From positions 1-8,495 of the forward strand of contig JAOTYS010000187.1 in NCBI GenBank assembly GCA_029861795.1: a stretch of 8,495 nt of DNA, written 5' to 3'. The stretch is from Gammaproteobacteria bacterium. Lineage in GTDB: Bacteria > Pseudomonadota > Gammaproteobacteria > Arenicellales > JAOTYS01. The position numbers and the translations under genes are program-made. Shown one piece after another: positions 6,114 through 8,495 of this stretch. Under the pieces are notes generated by a model. That model saw only the letters and a list, made by a program, of their open reading frames with translations. It did no database searches and was not told the DNA's origin. The first letter of the stretch is position 1. The number at the start of each line of letters is the position of its first letter.

Positions 6114-8105
6114 TTATGCATATGCCACCTTCTGAGTCGGCATAAGGCCGTGCTGCGGCCTCCCAAGAAGATATCCTTGTCCCGCGTCCACACCAAGATG
6201 ACACGCCATTTTCCACGCTTCTCCAGTTTCTAAGGCCGTAGCAATGACTTCTATGTCCAACCTATGGGCAACATCACTAATGGCGCTCAAATACAGTTGA
6301 TCTTGTTGGTTTCGGTCAAGGGCGCAAGTGTAACGGCGATCCACTTTAATATAGTTTGGGCGCAAGCTTGCTAAGTAGCCGAAGTGCAAGTTGGAAATGC
6401 CGAAGTGGTCTACTCCAAATCCACAACCGATCGTGGAAAATCTGTCTCGCAGGGCTGCGGCCTTTGATACACGTGTATGCAGCGTAGACTCCGGAACTTC
6501 AAACATTAGGCGCTGGGCCACCCCTGGGAGACCCGATAGAAACCCAGTGAGCCAATCAATGAAGTCGTCACCCCTCAGTACCGCTGGGGAAAGATTAAGG
6601 GCATATCGGGCGCGGGGATGCATGGCAAGGTGAGCAGCTGCAGACTCTACCACCACCTTGTCTATACGTGCCCCCAATCCAGCTCGATATGCTGCGGGCA
6701 AAAACGCCTTCGCCGGTAACAGCTCACCTCTGCCCATTGGCAACCTACTCAACACTTCATAATGGCAGGGCTCTGGAGCATGCGAACTGATCACGGGTTG
6801 AAAGCGAAGGGCAATCTTATGCCCTTGGATGGCATCTTCGAGCACATCCGACAGATGATGAATTTCGTTTGGATCAGGAGAGTATGTTCGCCAATCTTCG
6901 TACGAGGCCCAACCACTAGATCCTTTAGATCTCGCCAGAGAAAGAGCCGCCTCAGCCTGAGCAATTGGCGCTTTGACATCACTCAACACCTGGTCATCAC
7001 TGACGCCAACATGTATCCCACAGACTCGATCTGTTGTTTGGTTGCGATCGCATAGTTGCGATAGGATCTCGACGAACCGACTGGCAAGTGCACCTGTGTC
7101 TTTGGCCCTCATCGAGAAGGCACATATCGCAAACACCCAATCGCCAAGACGCGCGCTGACAATATCTTCCAAAGTCTCACAGCAATCATCCAGTTGCTTC
7201 ACTACCGAATGTAGAAACTCGTCCCTACCAGACAGCTCAGCGCTCGCCACTGATCCCATACCATAGAATTCGATCAGAAAGAACACACCACGGCTGTGTT
7301 CTCTTGCACATCGCTCCTGGATGTTTGCTTGTAACCCCCTGCGATCCAGTAACCCTGTAAATGCATCTGTGTGGGCCTCACGCTCCCAGCGACGTGCTCT
7401 GTCAGTTTGCTCCGCCAGCAAATCTTCGACAGCCGCTCCAGTCTTATCAAGAGAGGTGGCCAAGGGTCGCAATTCCGACGTCCGTGGTAAGCGCTCGAGC
7501 TTTGACAACTCGCCCCTGCCGATGGCATCCGCATGCTCCACAAGATTGCGTATCTGCTTAAGATAGCGGCGCGATACGACCATCGCGACCATGAGCAAGA
7601 CCACGCCGACGCCGAAGCACCATGCAAAATTCTGTAACGCGCTGCGCCATAGCACAGCATAAGCGTGACTGGTGTTTCCGCGCACATATACCCGTGCCGC
7701 CCGTTCTTGTGCCGAGGTAATCTTCGCCTCCCCTATCGATACGTCGAGGGGCACAAGTCGAACATACCAGTCCGGAACACCCTCTATGCCCTCAGTGTGA
7801 GTTCGACTGATAAGCGTCGCCCCCGCCGGGGTAACAACTGAGATTTCGCGATGTAAAACAGGATCAAAAGCGGCGTTGATCACCGATTCCATCAACGCTT
7901 GGTCGTTATTCACCATGCCCGGCGTCAATGAGAGTGCCAGCGAGTTGGCGGCTCCCTGGGCATGCGCGGCTAATTCGAACTCTAAGAACTGTCGAGCGCT
8001 GCGAACATTAACCGCCAGCGCGCTAACAAACGCTGTCGCACACACCACCAGTACTGTGATACTCAGGAAACGTCTAAGCGTCATCTCAACGCCACGAACC
8101 CCCAT
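6114..8105 (-). CDS. LapD-like membrane c-di-GMP receptor with degenerate GGDEF and EAL domains
   Basis: About 663 residues (numbering from the ATG at 8105). Order: membrane segment 14-32; periplasmic LapD/MoxY-type domain about 33-158; membrane segment about 160-178; HAMP about 179-232; GGDEF-like domain about 245-408; EAL-like domain about 415-655. The N-terminal half resembles Pseudomonas LapD as I remember it: HAQGAANSLALSLTP, GVPDWYVRLVPL, AARVYV, LWRSAL and LPRTSELRPL all have close counterparts. The GGDEF motif has become GDWVF (321-325), so cyclase activity is unlikely. In the EAL domain E450 (EVL), N504, E536, D566, K587 and Q643 are retained, but DDFG is DHFG (H567) and the usual EGVE glutamate is T623, so hydrolysis is doubtful while nucleotide binding is plausible. 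The position of LapD Trp125, which docks the LapG protease, appears to be Gln133. A TTG at 8108 precedes the ATG at 8105 (GGGA five bases upstream); an ATG at 8084 would match the N-terminus of LapD exactly in length. It lies upstream of an EPS operon, and lapG is not in the window. Confidence 0.9.
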   Translation of the reverse strand: MGVRGVEMTLRRFLSITVLVVCATAFVSALAVNVRSARQFLEFELAAHAQGAANSLALSLTPGMVNNDQALMESVINAAFDPVLHREISVVTPAGATLISRTHTEGIEGVPDWYVRLVPLDVSIGEAKITSAQERAARVYVRGNTSHAYAVLWRSALQNFAWCFGVGVVLLMVAMVVSRRYLKQIRNLVEHADAIGRGELSKLERLPRTSELRPLATSLDKTGAAVEDLLAEQTDRARRWEREAHTDAFTGLLDRRGLQANIQERCAREHSRGVFFLIEFYGMGSVASAELSGRDEFLHSVVKQLDDCCETLEDIVSARLGDWVFAICAFSMRAKDTGALASRFVEILSQLCDRNQTTDRVCGIHVGVSDDQVLSDVKAPIAQAEAALSLARSKGSSGWASYEDWRTYSPDPNEIHHLSDVLEDAIQGHKIALRFQPVISSHAPEPCHYEVLSRLPMGRGELLPAKAFLPAAYRAGLGARIDKVVVESAAAHLAMHPRARYALNLSPAVLRGDDFIDWLTGFLSGLPGVAQRLMFEVPESTLHTRVSKAAALRDRFSTIGCGFGVDHFGISNLHFGYLASLRPNYIKVDRRYTCALDRNQQDQLYLSAISDVAHRLDIEVIATALETGEAWKMACHLGVDAGQGYLLGRPQHGLMPTQKVAYA

Positions 8106-8119
8106 CAATATCCCATTCT

Positions 8120-8145
8120 ATCATATAGTTATGAGCTGTTCTTAA
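8120..8145 (-). promoter_or_regulatory. Possible promoter of the LapD-like gene
   Basis: On the minus strand TATGAT (8125-8120) matches five of six bases of the -10 consensus and lies in an AT-rich stretch just before the gene. The best upstream element, TTAAGA (8145-8140), is only 14 bases away, which is short. Initiation would fall near 8113, so the transcript would fit a start codon at 8105 only with a very short leader, and fits the start at 8084 better. Confidence 0.25.
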
Positions 8146-8160
8146 TATTTTTTGTTAAGA
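8140..8160. repeat. AT-rich inverted repeat TCTTAA-N9-TTAAGA
   Basis: Perfect six-base arms (8140-8145 and 8155-8160) surround a nine-base spacer containing six consecutive T on the plus strand. It lies between serS and the LapD-like gene and overlaps the possible -35 region. It could be a regulator site or simply AT-rich spacer. Confidence 0.35.
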
Positions 8161-8212
8161 TTAGAAATGCCCATTTCCCGGCTGAGGGCAGCCCATCTGG
8201 TGTCTGCGTCCG

Positions 8213-8495
<283 letters not shown>

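Noticed and set aside
7274..7687. Minus-strand open frame of 137 residues inside the LapD-like gene
   Set aside because: It overlaps the HAMP and GGDEF coding region in another frame, and its Trp/Ser/Arg-rich translation is typical of an out-of-frame reading.
8164..8193. Two small hairpins after serS (GGCTG-N4-CAGCC and GAAATG-N2-CATTTC) as a terminator
   Set aside because: Stems are only five and six base pairs and no U-run follows on the minus strand, so an intrinsic terminator cannot be supported.

Overview
This window looks like chromosomal DNA of a gammaproteobacterium. It ends in a well-conserved bacterial seryl-tRNA synthetase, next to a LapD-family cyclic-di-GMP receptor (a family known mostly from Gammaproteobacteria) and a Wzx/Wzy-type exopolysaccharide (EPS) cluster. 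Genus cannot be judged. Every convincing gene is on the minus strand, so transcription runs from position 8495 toward 1. I see no mobile element, tRNA, rRNA or CRISPR array, and no gene-free stretch longer than about 135 bases.

Layout in transcription order: the 3' end of serS (8213-8495); a roughly 104-base gap; a membrane GGDEF-EAL protein closely resembling LapD (6114-8105); a 133-base gap with a TATAAT box flanked by two copies of a GC-rich direct repeat; then the EPS genes. These are an outer-membrane beta-barrel (4766-5980), a short Wza/OPX export protein (3909-4691), a Wzz/Wzc-type chain-length regulator fused to a bacterial tyrosine kinase (1800-3905), a small membrane-anchored helical-repeat protein resembling VpsP (1016-1675), and the N-terminal part of an O-antigen ligase/polymerase family membrane protein (970 to beyond position 1). 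The last gene starts at TTG and runs off the left edge. Glycosyltransferases and a flippase would be expected beyond that edge but are not seen.

How the genes probably work together: the Wzy/ligase-like protein polymerises or transfers lipid-linked repeat units in the periplasm. The Wzc-like kinase sets chain length through its periplasmic domain and cycles phosphorylation on a C-terminal tyrosine cluster. The OPX protein and the beta-barrel carry the polymer across the outer membrane. The OPX protein lacks the C-terminal outer-membrane helix of classical Wza, so the adjacent barrel is a good candidate for the actual pore.

The most interesting point is the LapD-like protein. Its GGDEF motif is lost, and its EAL domain keeps many ligand-contacting residues but has lost two catalytic ones, which suggests a receptor and not an enzyme. 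Its periplasmic domain appears to have Gln where LapD has the Trp that docks the LapG protease. Beside an EPS export operon and without lapG in view, it may pass the c-di-GMP signal to a different periplasmic partner, possibly the export machinery. That is inference and needs testing.
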